From Rhizobium sp. BK602 (GTDB lineage: Bacteria; Pseudomonadota; Alphaproteobacteria; Rhizobiales; Rhizobiaceae), in the NCBI RefSeq assembly GCF_014195095.1, contig NZ_JACIBC010000007.1, positions 1 to 64,000 on the forward strand: DNA of 64,000 nt, read 5' to 3'. A program made the translations under genes and the position numbers. The notes beneath the pieces were generated by a model. That model worked only from the letters and a program-made list of their open reading frames with translations, ran no database searches and had not been told where the DNA came from. Below, piece after piece: positions 24,920-33,204 of the stretch. How positions within the stretch are numbered: position 1 is the stretch's first letter; every line of letters begins with the position of its first letter.

Positions 24920-25651
24920 ATGTTGACAATCGCGCTCGTAGACGACGACCGTAATATCCTGACGTCCGTGTCGATTGCCCTGGAGGCCGAGGGATATAAG
25001 GTCGAAACCTACACCGACGGCGCTTCGGCGCTCGACGGCCTGCTGGCCCGGCCGCCGCAACTGGCGATCTTCGACATCAAGATGCCGCGCATGGACGGCA
25101 TGGAGCTTCTGCGCCGCCTGCGGCAGAAATCCGACCTGCCCGTGATCTTCCTGACGTCGAAGGACGAAGAGATCGACGAGCTCTTCGGCCTGAAGATGGG
25201 CGCCGACGACTTCATCACCAAGCCCTTCTCGCAGCGTCTGCTGGTCGAGCGCGTCAAGGCGGTGTTGCGCCGCGCCTCTGCCCGCGAAGCCGCGAATGCC
25301 GCCGGCGGCAATGCCGCGCCGAAGCCCGGCGCCACCCAGCAGGCCCGCTCGCTGGAACGCGGCCAGCTCGTCATGGACCAGGAACGCCACACCTGCACCT
25401 GGAAGGGCGAGCCGGTGACGCTGACCGTCACGGAATTCCTGATCCTGCATTCGCTGGCCCAGCGCCCCGGTGTGGTGAAGAGCCGCGACGCCCTGATGGA
25501 CGCCGCCTATGACGAGCAGGTCTATGTCGACGACCGCACCATCGACAGCCACATCAAGCGGCTGCGCAAGAAATTCAAGATGGTCGATCTCGAATTTGAT
25601 ATGATCGAGACGCTGTATGGCGTCGGCTACCGTTTCCGCGAAGCAGCATGA
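24920..25651 (+). CDS. chvI: Response regulator ChvI
   Basis: A 243-residue OmpR-family response regulator of the ChvG/ChvI (ExoS/ChvI) system, which governs envelope integrity, exopolysaccharide, acid response and symbiosis or virulence. The receiver domain has Asp8-10 and phosphoacceptor Asp52 in AIFDIKMPRMDG. The linker is alanine-rich, and the winged-helix domain runs from about residue 140 (VTEFLILHSLAQRPG, DDRTIDSHIKRLRKKF). ATG 24902 is also in frame, but ATG 24920 gives the family N-terminus and has GGAG 10 bases upstream. The kinase gene follows after 48 bases. Confidence 0.96.
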   Translation: MLTIALVDDDRNILTSVSIALEAEGYKVETYTDGASALDGLLARPPQLAIFDIKMPRMDGMELLRRLRQKSDLPVIFLTSKDEEIDELFGLKMGADDFITKPFSQRLLVERVKAVLRRASAREAANAAGGNAAPKPGATQQARSLERGQLVMDQERHTCTWKGEPVTLTVTEFLILHSLAQRPGVVKSRDALMDAAYDEQVYVDDRTIDSHIKRLRKKFKMVDLEFDMIETLYGVGYRFREAA

Positions 25652-25699
25652 TAGTCCGCATGGTCTGCTGGACCATGCGGCGGGCAATGGAATAAGAGC

Positions 25700-27538
25700 A
25701 TGCGGGCGGAATCGCCGATTCCGCTCTTCGAAAGGGCCGTTGGCTTGGCACAGCTGGTGCAGGACAGAGATATCGACGAGGCGGAAAGCTCGAGCGACAC
25801 CAGGATCGCCCGCCGTCGCTGGACTCACCCTTTCACGCTGATCCGCCGCATCTTCGGCAATGCCGTGTTTTCGAGCCTGACGCGGCGTATCCTGTTCTTC
25901 AATCTCGCGGCCCTCGTGGTTCTCGTCGGCGGCATCCTCTATCTCAACCAGTTCCGCGAGGGACTGATCGACGCCCGCGTCGAGAGCCTACTGACGCAGG
26001 GCGAAATCATCGCCGGCGCCGTCTCGGCATCGGCATCGGTCGACACCAATTCCATCACCATCGATCCGCAGAAGCTCCTGGAGCTGCAGGCCGGCCAGAG
26101 CATCACCCCCGTTCCGAACGACGAGGACCTGGAATTCCCGATCGATCCGGAAAAGGTGGCGCCCGTTCTGACGCGGCTGATCTCGCCGACCCGCACCCGC
26201 GCCCGCATCTTCGACGCCGACGCCAATCTTCTGCTCGACAGCCGTCATCTCTATTCGCGCGGCCAGGTGCTGCGTTACGATCTGCCGCCGGTCGACGACG
26301 AGAAACAGAGCTGGTCCGACTGGTTCAGCGGCTTGCTCAACAAGATGCTGCAGCCGGGCAATCTGCCTGTTTATAAGGAAGCGCCCGGCGGCGACGGCTC
26401 GATCTATCCCGAAGTCATGAACGCGCTGACCGGCGTGCGTGGCGCGGTCGTGCGCACCACGGAAAAGGGCGAGCTGATCGTCTCGGTCGCGGTGCCGATC
26501 CAGCGCTTCCGCGCCGTGCTCGGCGTGCTGCTGCTCTCGACCCAGGCCGGCGACATCGACAAGATCGTCCATGCCGAGCGGCTGGCGATCATGCGCGTCT
26601 TCGGCGTCGCAACATTGGTCAACGTCGTGCTGTCGCTGCTTCTATCCTCGACCATCGCCAATCCCTTGCGCCGGCTTTCGGCCGCCGCCATCCGCGTGCG
26701 CCGCGGCGGCGCCAAGGAACGTGAGGAAATCCCGGACTTCTCGGCCCGCCAGGACGAGATCGGCAACCTGTCGATCGCGCTGCGCGACATGACGTCGGCG
26801 CTTTATGACCGCATCGATGCGATCGAAAGCTTCGCCGCCGATGTCAGCCACGAATTGAAGAATCCGCTGACATCGCTGCGCAGCGCCGTCGAAACGCTAC
26901 CGCTCGCCAAGAGCGACGATTCCAAGAAGCGGCTGATGGACGTGATCCAGCATGACGTTCGCCGACTCGATCGCTTGATAAGCGACATTTCGGACGCATC
27001 GCGTCTCGATGCCGAGCTTGCCCGCTCGGATGCGAAATCGCTCGACCTCGAAGTGCTGCTGCGCGACATGATCGATATTTCCCGGCAGGTCGGCCACAGC
27101 AAGAAAGCGGTCGAGATCGACTATGTCGTCGATCGCAAGCCCGGTGTGAAAACGAAATTTACCATCGACGGTCACGACCTGCGCATCGGCCAGATCGTCA
27201 CCAACCTCATCGAGAATGCCCGCTCCTTCGTTGCCAGGGATACCGGCAAGATCACCGTGAAGCTGACACGGACGCGGACGCGCTGCGTCATCTATGTCGA
27301 GGACAACGGTCCCGGCATCCAGGCAGAGAATATCGACCGCATCTTCGAACGCTTCTACACAGACCGGCCGGAATCGGAAGGTTTCGGCCAGAATTCCGGC
27401 CTCGGCCTGTCGATCAGCCGGCAGATCGCCGAGGCGCATGGCGGCTCGCTGCGCGCGGAAAACATCGTCGACGGCGACGGCACGACGCTGCTCGGCGCCC
27501 GCTTCATTCTCTCGCTGCCCGCCGAAACGCCGGTATGA
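25700..27538 (+). CDS. chvG: Sensor histidine kinase ChvG (ExoS)
   Basis: A 612-residue inner-membrane sensor kinase. There is a cytoplasmic N-terminus of about 65 residues and TM1 around 70-90 (RILFFNLAALVVLVGGILYL). A periplasmic domain of about 210 residues follows, then TM2 near 300-320, a HAMP domain, and the H-box FAADVSHELKNPLTSLRSAV. The HATPase (NLIENARSFV, NSGLGLSISRQIA) ends the protein. The periplasmic part binds the inhibitor ExoR in relatives; exoR is not in this window. The gene ends in a 4-base overlap (ATGA) with hprK. Confidence 0.95.
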   Translation: MRAESPIPLFERAVGLAQLVQDRDIDEAESSSDTRIARRRWTHPFTLIRRIFGNAVFSSLTRRILFFNLAALVVLVGGILYLNQFREGLIDARVESLLTQGEIIAGAVSASASVDTNSITIDPQKLLELQAGQSITPVPNDEDLEFPIDPEKVAPVLTRLISPTRTRARIFDADANLLLDSRHLYSRGQVLRYDLPPVDDEKQSWSDWFSGLLNKMLQPGNLPVYKEAPGGDGSIYPEVMNALTGVRGAVVRTTEKGELIVSVAVPIQRFRAVLGVLLLSTQAGDIDKIVHAERLAIMRVFGVATLVNVVLSLLLSSTIANPLRRLSAAAIRVRRGGAKEREEIPDFSARQDEIGNLSIALRDMTSALYDRIDAIESFAADVSHELKNPLTSLRSAVETLPLAKSDDSKKRLMDVIQHDVRRLDRLISDISDASRLDAELARSDAKSLDLEVLLRDMIDISRQVGHSKKAVEIDYVVDRKPGVKTKFTIDGHDLRIGQIVTNLIENARSFVARDTGKITVKLTRTRTRCVIYVEDNGPGIQAENIDRIFERFYTDRPESEGFGQNSGLGLSISRQIAEAHGGSLRAENIVDGDGTTLLGARFILSLPAETPV

Positions 27539-27987
27539 GCGGCCGGGCGACCAATATTCACGCAACGGCGATCGTCGTCGGCAAGACCGGGCTTCTGTTT
27601 CTCGGGCCCTCGGGCAGCGGCAAATCCACGCTTGCCTTCGCCTGCCTTGCCGCCGCCCGGCCGCTCGGTCTTGCGGCGAGCCTTGTCGCCGACGACCAGG
27701 TTTTCCTCACGCAGCGCGACGGGGCCGTCATCGCCGAATGCCCGCCCGCGATCGCCGGCCTGATGGAAATCCGCTATACCGGCATTGTCCGGCTTCCTCA
27801 CGTCGCGACGGCGGAAATGCATTTCGCCATACGGCCGGTCGATCCGCCGACCGCCGAACGGCTGCCGCCCGACGACGAGCAGATCGAGGTTGCGCCTTCC
27901 ATCCGCCTGCCCGTGGTCCGGCTTTCAGCAACATCGCTCAATCCGCTCGCCACAATTATGGCGAAAATTCCCATCAATTTCGATTAA
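27535..27987 (+). CDS. hprK: HPr kinase/phosphorylase, short alphaproteobacterial form
   Basis: A 150-residue HPr kinase/phosphorylase catalytic domain, about half the length of the Firmicutes enzyme because the N-terminal domain is absent, as is normal in alphaproteobacteria. The P-loop GPSGSGKS is at 24-31, followed by the SLVADDQVFL segment and GLMEIRYTGIV. It should phosphorylate the conserved Ser of the HPr encoded downstream. It overlaps chvG by 4 bases, linking the PTS regulatory branch to the envelope-stress two-component system. Confidence 0.92.
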   Translation: MSGRATNIHATAIVVGKTGLLFLGPSGSGKSTLAFACLAAARPLGLAASLVADDQVFLTQRDGAVIAECPPAIAGLMEIRYTGIVRLPHVATAEMHFAIRPVDPPTAERLPPDDEQIEVAPSIRLPVVRLSATSLNPLATIMAKIPINFD

Positions 27988-28139
27988 TCGGCCATTCAGG
28001 CCCCCACAGGCGCCCAATTCCCGTATTTTAAGCTTGCACTTCGTCTTTTCATCGCCAAGATGTGCCCCCACCGGTGGACGAGATTGCTGCATTGCGATAT
28101 GGGCCACCTGTTTGCGTATGCGATGGGAGCAGTAATATC

Positions 28140-28541
28140 ATGATCGGACTTGTGCTTGTCACTCATGGCAAGCTGGCTGAAGAGTTTCGGCATGCGGTCG
28201 AGCATGTCGTTGGTCCGCAGAAGTTCATAGAAACGGTATCGATTGGTCCCGAAGACGACATGGACAAGCGGCGGCAGGACATCCTGCAGGCCGTCGCCGG
28301 CGCCGATGATGGGCACGGCGTCATCATCCTGACCGACATGTTCGGCGGCACCCCTTCCAATCTCGCAATATCCGTCATGAACAGCGGCCACACGGAGGTC
28401 ATTGCCGGCGTCAACCTGCCGATGCTGATCAAGCTGGCCGGTGTGCGCGGCGACAACAACATGGAGCGGGCCCTGGTCGAAGCTTCCGAGGCCGGACGCA
28501 AATACATCAACGTGGCCAGCCGTGTTCTCAGCGGCAAATGA
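28140..28541 (+). CDS. PTS IIA component, mannose/fructose-type (EIIA)
   Basis: A 133-residue EIIA of the mannose family, with the phosphorylatable His9 in IGLVLVTHGKLAEEF and the family strand VIILTDMFGGTPSNLA. No EIIB or EIIC transport genes are nearby, so it most likely acts in a regulatory phosphorelay with HPr rather than in sugar uptake. ATG 28140 is chosen over the open frame to 28062 because it gives the canonical N-terminus and has GGGAG 10 bases upstream. ptsH follows 19 bases later. Confidence 0.93.
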   Translation: MIGLVLVTHGKLAEEFRHAVEHVVGPQKFIETVSIGPEDDMDKRRQDILQAVAGADDGHGVIILTDMFGGTPSNLAISVMNSGHTEVIAGVNLPMLIKLAGVRGDNNMERALVEASEAGRKYINVASRVLSGK

Positions 28542-28560
28542 CGAGACAAGCATCCCGCCC

Positions 28561-28836
28561 ATGACAGAGCTTTCCAGGGAACTTCTGATCATCAACAAAC
28601 GCGGTCTCCACGCCCGCGCCTCCGCTAAATTCGTCCAGACCGTCGAAATCTACGATGCCGCCATCACCGTCTCGAAGGACGGAACCACGGTGGGCGGCAA
28701 TTCGATCATGGGTCTGATGATGCTGGCCGCCAGCCCCGGCTGCAGCGTGCTGGTCACCGCCAAGGGTAAGCAGGCCGCCGAAGCGCTCGATGCGCTGGAC
28801 AGGCTGGTCGCCGACAAGTTCGGCGAAGAGATGTAA
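28561..28836 (+). CDS. ptsH: Phosphocarrier protein HPr
   Basis: A 91-residue HPr. The EI/EIIA phosphorylation site is His17 in NKRGLHARASAKFVQ, and the regulatory serine phosphorylated by HPrK is Ser48 in NSIMGLMMLAA. The open frame extends upstream to 28441, but the ATG at 28561 gives the normal HPr length. It ends the chvI-chvG-hprK-EIIA-ptsH cluster. Confidence 0.96.
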   Translation: MTELSRELLIINKRGLHARASAKFVQTVEIYDAAITVSKDGTTVGGNSIMGLMMLAASPGCSVLVTAKGKQAAEALDALDRLVADKFGEEM

Positions 28837-28869
28837 TTCCCTGCCCTCAGGACTTTTCGAGGATATAAA

Positions 28870-28891
28870 GACATAAAGACTTCTTTATATC
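28870..28891. promoter_or_regulatory. SahR-like operator upstream of ahcY
   Basis: A near-perfect inverted repeat, GACATAAAGA-CT-TCTTTATATC, lies 128 bases before the ahcY start, preceded by a further GATATAAAG half-site (28862-28870). This AT-rich ATAAAG/CTTTAT palindrome resembles sites of the ArsR-family regulator SahR, which controls the S-adenosylmethionine cycle in proteobacteria. The regulator gene itself is not in the window. Confidence 0.6.
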
Positions 28892-29018
28892 ATCATTGAT
28901 TTCCCGCCTGAAGCCTGCTACACGGCATCATCCGTCACGCTGTCCGCGTGCTATTGTGTTGCCTTCGGCCGGGGCTTTCGCCCGCGGTGCGGCGGCATTG
29001 TTCAGGCTGGAGACCCTT

Positions 29019-30419
29019 ATGAGCACTGAAAAGGACTACATCGTCGCCGATATCGGCCTTGCCGACTTCGGCCGCAAGGAAATCTCGATCGCCGAAACCG
29101 AAATGCCGGGTCTGATGGCTTGCCGCGAGGAATTCGGCAAGGCGCAGCCGCTGAAGGGCGCGCGCATCACCGGCTCCCTGCACATGACGATCCAGACCGC
29201 CGTGCTCATCGAGACGCTGGTGGCGCTCGGCGCGGAAGTTCGCTGGGCCTCGTGCAACATCTTCTCCACCCAGGACCACGCCGCTGCCGCGATCGCGGCT
29301 TCCGGCGTTCCGGTCTTCGCCGTCAAGGGTGAAAGCCTCGAAGACTACTGGACCTACACGGACAAGATCTTCCAGTGGACCGATGGCGGCCTTTCCAACA
29401 TGATCCTCGACGATGGCGGCGACGCCACCATGTACATCCTGCTCGGCGCCCGCGCCGAAGCCGGCGAGGACGTGCTCTCCAACCCGCATTCGGAAGAAGA
29501 GGAAATCCTCTTCGCGCAGATCAAGAAGCGCCTGAAGGCTTCGCCGGGCTGGTTCACCAAGCAGCGTGACGCCATCAAGGGCGTCACCGAGGAAACCACC
29601 ACGGGCGTCAACCGCCTCTACCAGCTCAGCCAGAAGGGCCTGCTGCCCTTCCCGGCAATCAACGTCAACGACTCGGTCACCAAGTCGAAGTTCGACAACA
29701 AGTATGGCTGCAAGGAATCGCTGGTCGACGGCATCCGCCGCGCCACCGACGTGATGATGGCCGGCAAGGTCGCCGTCGTCTGCGGTTATGGCGACGTCGG
29801 CAAGGGTTCTGCCGCCTCGCTCTCCGGCGCCGGCGCCCGCGTCAAGGTCACGGAAGTCGACCCGATCTGCGCGCTGCAGGCCGTCATGGACGGCTATGAA
29901 GTCGTGCAGCTCGAAGACGTCGTTGCCTCGGCCGATATCTTCATCACCACGACCGGCAACAAGGACGTCATCCGCATCGACCATATGCGCGCGATGAAGG
30001 ACATGGCGATCGTCGGCAATATCGGCCACTTCGACAACGAGATCCAGGTTGCGGCGCTTCGTAACCTCAAGTGGACCAACGTCAAGCCGCAGGTCGACCT
30101 GATCGAATTCCCGAAGGGCAACCGCATCATCCTTCTGTCGGAAGGCCGCCTCCTCAACCTCGGCAACGCCACTGGCCACCCGTCCTTCGTGATGTCGGCC
30201 TCCTTCACCAACCAGACGCTGGCGCAGATCGAGCTCTTTACCAAGCCGGGCCACTACCAGAACCAGGTCTACGTGCTGCCGAAGCAGCTCGACGAGAAGG
30301 TTGCGCGTCTGCATCTTGGCAAGCTTGGCGTGAAACTCACCGAGCTTTCCGGCGAGCAGGCTGCGTATATCGGCGTGACGCCGCAGGGTCCGTTCAAGTC
30401 TGACCACTATAGATACTGA
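29019..30419 (+). CDS. ahcY: Adenosylhomocysteinase (SAH hydrolase)
   Basis: A 466-residue NAD-dependent S-adenosylhomocysteine hydrolase that recycles SAH to homocysteine and adenosine. It has the substrate domain (GSLHMTIQTAVLIETL, ASCNIFSTQDHAAAAIA), the Rossmann NAD-binding segment VVCGYGDVGKGSA, and the C-terminal KSDHYRY that ends all family members. ATG 29019 is used rather than the upstream open frame to 28896. A perfect terminator follows. Confidence 0.97.
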   Translation: MSTEKDYIVADIGLADFGRKEISIAETEMPGLMACREEFGKAQPLKGARITGSLHMTIQTAVLIETLVALGAEVRWASCNIFSTQDHAAAAIAASGVPVFAVKGESLEDYWTYTDKIFQWTDGGLSNMILDDGGDATMYILLGARAEAGEDVLSNPHSEEEEILFAQIKKRLKASPGWFTKQRDAIKGVTEETTTGVNRLYQLSQKGLLPFPAINVNDSVTKSKFDNKYGCKESLVDGIRRATDVMMAGKVAVVCGYGDVGKGSAASLSGAGARVKVTEVDPICALQAVMDGYEVVQLEDVVASADIFITTTGNKDVIRIDHMRAMKDMAIVGNIGHFDNEIQVAALRNLKWTNVKPQVDLIEFPKGNRIILLSEGRLLNLGNATGHPSFVMSASFTNQTLAQIELFTKPGHYQNQVYVLPKQLDEKVARLHLGKLGVKLTELSGEQAAYIGVTPQGPFKSDHYRY

Positions 30420-30449
30420 CTACAACTCCAGTATCCACAACATCTTGTG

Positions 30450-30484
30450 GCTCCGGCATTGACAAATGCCGGAGCTTATTTTTT
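30450..30484 (+). terminator. Rho-independent terminator of ahcY
   Basis: A perfect 11-bp stem (30450-30460 with 30465-30475), a GACA loop, then TTATTTTTT. It separates ahcY from divL, which therefore needs its own promoter. Confidence 0.92.
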
Positions 30485-30503
30485 GGCCGGCTCCCTTCCC
30501 GGC

Positions 30504-30539
30504 GATTCCCTTAGGCAGTATTGTTTTTAGACTTGATTC
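30504..30539. promoter_or_regulatory. Pair of GANTC (CcrM) sites upstream of divL
   Basis: GATTC occurs at 30504-30508 and again at 30535-30539, within the 140-base region between the ahcY terminator and divL. CcrM methylation at GANTC modulates several cell-cycle promoters in alphaproteobacteria, so the pair may matter. Chance occurrence is not excluded. Confidence 0.35.
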
Positions 30540-30624
30540 GTGACGAACCGGGCCTGTCCCGGAGCCATGAAAATGGGATGTCTTGTCGAGATGCGGCACA
30601 TTATAGGACGGAGACAGACCTCTT

Positions 30625-33204
30625 ATGTTTGAAGGGGAAGACAATCTGCATCAGCCAGCGCTACGCCAAACGGCGGCGCAGTTGCTGCAGGGCGGTGCAT
30701 ATCGGCTTTCTGCGGGAGCGAAGCGCGGCAGGGGCCTGTTGGCCTCGTTCGCGCGCCTGCTTCGCTTCAGCGTTTTCGGCGGAATCGCGACCACACTCGC
30801 AAGCCCCGTGCTGGCCCAGACGAGTGCGGTCTCGCAGACGACCATTCGTCTCTTCACCTCCTCCGAAATGGCGGTATTTTCGGTCATCATCGGCGTGATC
30901 TCGGCAGCGCTGCTGTCGACCGTCTGGATGATCCGTCAGCGCGGCAACATGGAGAGCGAAAGCCGGGAAATCCGCACGGCCCTGTCGGACGCCAACCAGC
31001 GCATCTCGCAATATCATGCGCTGATCGCCGACAAGAACCGTCGCATCGTCATCTGGGACGGCCAGAATGCCCGCCCGGAGCTGCTCGGCCAGCTGCCCCC
31101 GGAGACCGGCGCCCCGCAAGACAATGATTTCCTCGCCTTCGGCCGCTGGCTGAAATCCTGGTCGGCCGGCGAGCTGGAAAAGGCGATCGACAAGCTGCGC
31201 GGCAGCGGCCAGAGCTTCGACATGGTGGTCGAGACCAACCGTGAGGAGATTCTCGAGGCCCAGGGCCGCATTTCCGGCGGCCGCGCCTTCGTCCGTTTCG
31301 TGGCGCTCAACAATCTGCGCGCCGAGCTGGCCGAACTGAAGATCGAGCGCGAGCGGCTGATGACCTCGATCTCCACCTTCCAGAACCTGCTCGACGCCAT
31401 CGACCTGCCGGTCTGGCAGCGCGATGCCGATGGTAAGCTCAGCTGGGTCAACCATGCCTATGGCGAAGCGGTCGAGGCCGTCACGCCGGACGAGGCCATT
31501 CGCGAGGGCCGCGAATTCCTGACCACGGTCGCCCGCGAGCGCATCCGTGCCTCCGCCACACCGGAATCGCCCTTCCACGACAAGATTTCCACCGTCGTGC
31601 ACGGCAACCGTACCTTCTTCGACGTCGTCGACGTCAAGTCCGCCAATGGTTCGGCCGGCATCGCCATCGACGTTTCCGAAGCGGAATCGGTTCGCGCCGA
31701 GCTGGCGCGCACGCTGAAGAGCCATGCCGAGACGCTCGATCATCTGGCAACGCCTGTCGCGATCTTCGACGGCGACCGGCGGCTGCAATTCTACAACCAG
31801 GCCTTCGTCCAGCTCTGGGAACTCGATATCGCCTTCCTCGAGAAGAAGCCCGACAATAGCGAGCTGCTGGACCGGCTGCGCGGCGCCAAGAAGCTGCCGG
31901 AGCAGCTGAACTGGAAGACGTGGAAAGACGGCGTGCTCTCCGTCTACCGCGCGCTCGATACGCAAACCGATCTCTGGCATCTGCCGAACGGTCAGATTCT
32001 CCGCGTTTTCGCCACCGCCCATCCGCAGGGCGGCGCCACCTGGGTCTTCGAGAACCTGACCGAGCAGGTCGATCTCGAAACGCGCTACAACACGCTGGTC
32101 AAGGTGCAGGGCGAGACGATCGACCATCTTTCCGAAGGTGTTGCCGTCTTCGGTCCCGATGGCCGCATCCGCCTCTCCAACCCGGCTTTCCGCATCCTGT
32201 GGAACATCACCGAGGCGCAGGCCAAACCGGGTACGCATATCCAGGCGCTGGCCGAGGCCTGCACGGCCTCCTACGACCGGCCGGATGGCTGGAAGCGCTT
32301 TGCCGAGCAGATCACCAGCTTCGACGACGAACGGCCGTCGTCGCAAGGCACGCTGGAACTCTATTCCAGCCTCGTGCTCGACTATGCCGTCATTCCGCTG
32401 CCGAACGCGCAGACGATGCTGACCTTCGTCAACAAGACCGACAGCGTGCGCGCCGAACGGGCGCTGACCGAGAAGAACGAGGCGCTGCTGAAGGCCGACG
32501 AGCTGAAGAACGATTTCGTCCAGCACGTCTCCTACGAGCTGCGTTCGCCGCTGACCAACATCATCGGCTTTACCGATCTCCTGAAGACGCCGGGCATCGG
32601 TTCGCTGAACGACCGGCAGGCGGAATATATCGACCATATCTCCACCTCCTCCTCGGTGCTGCTGACGCTGGTCAACGACATCCTCGATCTGGCGACCGTC
32701 GATGCCGGCATCATGCGGCTGAACTATTCCGAGATCGCGCTCGACGACCTGCTCGACGAAGTCTCCATGCAGATCGCCGACCGGCTGCAGGAAAGCGGCG
32801 TGACGCTGGAAATCACCGTGCCCGCCCATCTCGGCTCGGTGATCGCCGACCAGCAGCGGCTGAAGCAGATATTGCTCAAGCTCCTGACCAACGCCGCCAA
32901 TTTCGCGCCGGAAGGCTCCACCATCGCGCTGAAATGCGGCCGCGACGGCACGGATTTCGTCTTCTCGGTCGCCGACACGGGTCCGGGCATTCCCGAAGAG
33001 ATCATGCGCACGGTGTTCAACCGTTTCGCCTCCAGCGGCAAGGGCGGCAAGCGCAGCGGCGCCGGCCTCGGCCTCTCCATCGTCGAAAGCTTCGTCAGCC
33101 TGCATGACGGCCAGGTCTCGATCGAAAGCCAGCCGGGCAAGGGCACGACGGTCACCTGCCGGATTCCCTCCGCCGAACAGCCGCATTCCGTCGCCGCAGA
33201 ATGA
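30625..33204 (+). CDS. divL: DivL-type cell-cycle pseudo-histidine kinase
   Basis: An 859-residue PAS-containing kinase of the DivL family, which controls the CckA-CtrA phosphorelay together with DivK in alphaproteobacteria. Two hydrophobic N-terminal segments (about 45-65 and 85-105) are followed by a coiled coil, three or more PAS-like repeats up to about residue 590, the dimerisation helix and a C-terminal HATPase (NAANFAPEGS, GAGLGLSIVESFV). The H-box reads HVSYELRSPLT: Tyr637 replaces the phosphorylatable His, the hallmark of DivL. It overlaps the next gene by 4 bases (ATGA). Two GANTC methylation sites lie upstream. Confidence 0.92.
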   Translation: MFEGEDNLHQPALRQTAAQLLQGGAYRLSAGAKRGRGLLASFARLLRFSVFGGIATTLASPVLAQTSAVSQTTIRLFTSSEMAVFSVIIGVISAALLSTVWMIRQRGNMESESREIRTALSDANQRISQYHALIADKNRRIVIWDGQNARPELLGQLPPETGAPQDNDFLAFGRWLKSWSAGELEKAIDKLRGSGQSFDMVVETNREEILEAQGRISGGRAFVRFVALNNLRAELAELKIERERLMTSISTFQNLLDAIDLPVWQRDADGKLSWVNHAYGEAVEAVTPDEAIREGREFLTTVARERIRASATPESPFHDKISTVVHGNRTFFDVVDVKSANGSAGIAIDVSEAESVRAELARTLKSHAETLDHLATPVAIFDGDRRLQFYNQAFVQLWELDIAFLEKKPDNSELLDRLRGAKKLPEQLNWKTWKDGVLSVYRALDTQTDLWHLPNGQILRVFATAHPQGGATWVFENLTEQVDLETRYNTLVKVQGETIDHLSEGVAVFGPDGRIRLSNPAFRILWNITEAQAKPGTHIQALAEACTASYDRPDGWKRFAEQITSFDDERPSSQGTLELYSSLVLDYAVIPLPNAQTMLTFVNKTDSVRAERALTEKNEALLKADELKNDFVQHVSYELRSPLTNIIGFTDLLKTPGIGSLNDRQAEYIDHISTSSSVLLTLVNDILDLATVDAGIMRLNYSEIALDDLLDEVSMQIADRLQESGVTLEITVPAHLGSVIADQQRLKQILLKLLTNAANFAPEGSTIALKCGRDGTDFVFSVADTGPGIPEEIMRTVFNRFASSGKGGKRSGAGLGLSIVESFVSLHDGQVSIESQPGKGTTVTCRIPSAEQPHSVAAE

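Noticed and set aside
28837..29018. SAH riboswitch upstream of ahcY
   Set aside because: The conserved SAH riboswitch pseudoknot sequences were not recognisable. An AT-rich operator palindrome explains the region better.
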